A stretch of 15,148 bases of DNA from JAXDBV01 sp034678415 (lineage in GTDB: Bacteria > Bacteroidota > Bacteroidia > Bacteroidales > VadinHA17), in contig JAXDBV010000242.1 in NCBI GenBank assembly GCA_034678415.1, forward strand, positions 1 to 15,148. The letters are read 5' to 3'. The notes beneath the pieces were generated by a model, which was not told the origin of the DNA, ran no database searches, and worked only from the letters and a program-made list of their open reading frames with translations. The translations under genes were made by a program, and so were the position numbers. Within the stretch, counting starts at the first letter, position 1. The number at the start of each line of letters is the position of its first letter. Positions 13,295 to 15,148 of this stretch are shown piece by piece.

Positions 13295-14782
13295 ATGTAC
13301 TTAATGGGTATTGACCTTGGCAGTTCATCCGTAAAAGCGTCTCTGCTCGATGCCGGAACAGGGAAATTCATTGCTTCGGCGGTTCATCCCAGGACCGAGA
13401 TGGAGATTATTGCACATAAAACTGGATGGGCAGAGCAGGATCCTGAACTGTGGTATAAGTATACCCGGGACTGTATCCGGGATATCATGGTAAATGCGAT
13501 GATTGATCCGGGTAACATTACAGCCATCGGATTGACCTACCAGATGCACGGACTGGTGGTGGTTGATCGCCACTACAAGGTACTGAGGCCTTCCATCATA
13601 TGGTGCGATTCCCGGGCCGTGGATACGGGCAATAAGGCATTTGATGAGCTGGGACATGAAGAGTGCCTTACCCGCCTGCTAAACTCACCGGGAAATTTTA
13701 CTGCTTCAAAGCTGAAATGGGTGAAGGATAACGAACCGGAGATATATAAAAAGGTTCACAGGATCATGTTACCCGGCGATTACCTTGCTTACCGGCTCAC
13801 CGGTGAAGTATGCACCACCGTCACTGGATTGTCGGAGGCCATACTGTACGATTTCAGGTATGACCAGATGGCAGGATTCCTCCTTGATTATTATGGTATC
13901 GATCCTGCACTCATACCGGATGTGGTGCCGGTCTTTTCGGTTCAGGGCAAGCTTACCCGTCAAGCCGCCGATTACCTGGGACTGAAAGCCGGGACAAAGG
14001 TGACATACAGGGCCGGTGACCAGCCCAATAATGCCTTCTCCCTGAAAGTGCTCAACCCAGGCGAGATCGCTGCCACGGCCGGCACATCGGGCGTGGTCTA
14101 TGGGGTGAGCAGCGAAACACGCTACGACAACCTCTCCCGCGTCAATACCTTTGCTCATGTAAACCATAGCCGCGAAAATCCAAGGTTAGGAGTCCTTCTC
14201 TGCATCAACGGGACGGGAATATTAAACTCATGGATGAAAAAGATGGTCGGCGATTCAAGGGTGAGTTATGAGGAGATGAACAGGATGGCAGGGAAGATCC
14301 CTGTCGGCTCCGCCGGACTGGCCATCCTCCCCTTTGGAAACGGCGCTGAACGTATCTTCGCCAACGCAAATATTCACGCTCATATCCTTAACCTCGATTT
14401 TAACATTCATTCAAAAGAGCACCTGTTCAGGGCAGCCCAGGAAGGTATCGTGTTCTCGTTCATCTACGGTATGGATATCATGCGCGGCACAGGGATAATC
14501 CCTTCCATCATACGGGCCGGTAAAGCCAACATGTTCCTGAGTCCCTTGTTTGATACCACGCTCGCTACCCTCTCCGGAGCGGATATTGAACTGTATAATA
14601 CCGACGGTGCCCAGGGTGCCGCCCGAGCTGCCGGAATAGGGGCCGGAATATATAAGGATTTTACACAGGCTTTTGACGGATTGAAAATAGTCGAAACTAT
14701 TCATCCCGATGAAGAGAAAAAGAATCAGTACCTGGAAGCATACCATAAATGGATCAGTATGTTGAAAAAACTCATCAACTAA
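13295..14782 (+). CDS. xylB: Xylulokinase
   Basis: 495 residues, the normal length for the family. It phosphorylates D-xylulose with ATP to xylulose 5-phosphate, which enters the pentose phosphate pathway in the cytoplasm. The FGGY kinase signature is complete. MGIDLGSSSVKASLLD (4-19) is the phosphate-1 loop, GWAEQDPELWY (44-54) and TYQMHGLVVVD (81-91) are xylulokinase-type substrate segments, and SIIWCDSRA and MLPGDYLAYRLTG follow. RAGDQPNNAFS places the catalytic base at Asp242, and GEIAATAGTSGVVYG is the phosphate-2 loop. The xylA start lies 11 bases downstream, so the two form a xylose operon. The first ATG is used because the hydrophobic strand begins directly after it. Promoter candidates are in the divergent region before it. 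No xylose repressor gene is in view. Confidence 0.93.
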   Translation: MYLMGIDLGSSSVKASLLDAGTGKFIASAVHPRTEMEIIAHKTGWAEQDPELWYKYTRDCIRDIMVNAMIDPGNITAIGLTYQMHGLVVVDRHYKVLRPSIIWCDSRAVDTGNKAFDELGHEECLTRLLNSPGNFTASKLKWVKDNEPEIYKKVHRIMLPGDYLAYRLTGEVCTTVTGLSEAILYDFRYDQMAGFLLDYYGIDPALIPDVVPVFSVQGKLTRQAADYLGLKAGTKVTYRAGDQPNNAFSLKVLNPGEIAATAGTSGVVYGVSSETRYDNLSRVNTFAHVNHSRENPRLGVLLCINGTGILNSWMKKMVGDSRVSYEEMNRMAGKIPVGSAGLAILPFGNGAERIFANANIHAHILNLDFNIHSKEHLFRAAQEGIVFSFIYGMDIMRGTGIIPSIIRAGKANMFLSPLFDTTLATLSGADIELYNTDGAQGAARAAGIGAGIYKDFTQAFDGLKIVETIHPDEEKKNQYLEAYHKWISMLKKLIN

Positions 14783-14793
14783 ATTTAATAATT

Positions 14794-15148
14794 ATGAAAA
14801 CCGTACCAGGTAACAAGGAATATTTTCCCGGTATCGGGAAGATTACTTTTGAAGGCAAGGATTCAAGGAATCCGTTGGCCTTCAGGTTTTATGAGGAGAA
14901 CAGGATGGTGGCAGGCAAGAAAATTAAGGATCACCTTCGTTTTGCCGTGGCATACTGGCACACGTTCTGCGGCAAAGGAAAAGATCCTTTTGGGCCGGAT
15001 ACCAGGGAATTTCCGTGGGATAAGCCGAGGGATCCGGTGTCCAGGGCGAAAGCCAAAATGGATGCGGCCTTTGAGTTCTTCACCAAGCTGGGTGTGCCCT
15101 TCTACTGCTTCCATGATTTTGACCTGGTCGATGAGGCCGATACGATCC
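14794..15148 (+). CDS. xylA: Xylose isomerase, N-terminal part (cut by the window end)
   Basis: The first 118 codons are in view, with no stop before the window edge. The product begins MKTVPGNKEYFPGIGKITFEG and continues with PLAFRFYEEN, HLRFAVAYWHTFCGKGKDPFG and FEFFTKLGVPFYCFHDFDLVDE. This is the conserved N-terminus of class II xylose isomerase, including catalytic His107 and Asp110 in the HDFD motif (His101 and Asp104 of the E. coli enzyme by family knowledge). The enzyme converts D-xylose to D-xylulose, the substrate of XylB. The gene follows xylB by 11 bases with no Shine-Dalgarno, as is normal in this phylum. Gene order xylB-xylA is the reverse of E. coli. Transporter genes may lie beyond the edge. 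Confidence 0.95.
   Translation, partial: MKTVPGNKEYFPGIGKITFEGKDSRNPLAFRFYEENRMVAGKKIKDHLRFAVAYWHTFCGKGKDPFGPDTREFPWDKPRDPVSRAKAKMDAAFEFFTKLGVPFYCFHDFDLVDEADTI

Noticed and set aside
13134..13328. 65-residue N-terminal extension of the small lipoprotein, overlapping the xylB start
   Set aside because: The ATG at 13133 gives a proper lipoprotein signal; the extension would bury it and run through the divergent promoter region.

Overview
The window looks like a chromosomal segment of a Bacteroidota (probably Bacteroidales-like) bacterium of moderate GC content. Several things point there. It contains families largely restricted to that phylum (a DUF4270 lipoprotein and a DUF4907 protein beside a kelch lipoprotein). 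Start codons generally have no Shine-Dalgarno sequence and sit in A/T-rich leaders. There are matches to the phylum's TAnnTTTG -7 promoter element. Two lipoproteins carry acidic residues just after the lipid-bearing Cys, resembling the Bacteroidota surface-lipoprotein export signal. No rRNA, tRNA, CRISPR array, insertion sequence or phage gene was seen.

Layout. Positions 1-321 hold the 3' end of a small protein with an LTxxQ-containing helix. A non-coding stretch (322-632) follows with several nested inverted repeats. On the minus strand, 3204-633 is a two-gene unit: a DUF4270 lipoprotein followed by an outer-membrane beta-barrel protein. Divergent from it on the plus strand, 3477-4836 encodes a six-repeat kelch lipoprotein overlapping a membrane-anchored DUF4907 protein. 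These four genes may form one cell-envelope module. Next on the minus strand come a large TPR protein (5012-7249) and a stand-alone RibD-C/DHFR-like reductase (7559-8218). A 616-base non-coding region (8219-8834) holds a perfect 15-bp inverted repeat. It precedes a plus-strand PfkB sugar kinase of the 2-keto-3-deoxygluconate kinase type (8835-9938).

From 13133 down to 10106 on the minus strand lies a tight four-gene cluster: a small lipoprotein, a secreted protein with an internal duplication, an apparently exported protein-L-isoaspartate methyltransferase, and a six-helix membrane protein. Divergent from it, xylB (13295-14782) and the start of xylA (14794 to the window edge) form a D-xylose catabolic operon: xylose isomerase makes xylulose, and xylulokinase phosphorylates it for the pentose phosphate pathway. 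Together with the KDG-type kinase this suggests a saprotrophic lifestyle on plant-type sugars and uronates.

Most of the window is ordinary metabolism and envelope biology. The least explained parts are the structured intergenic segment at about 360-500, the exported methyltransferase cluster, the paired surface-lipoprotein loci, and the inverted repeat upstream of the kinase.
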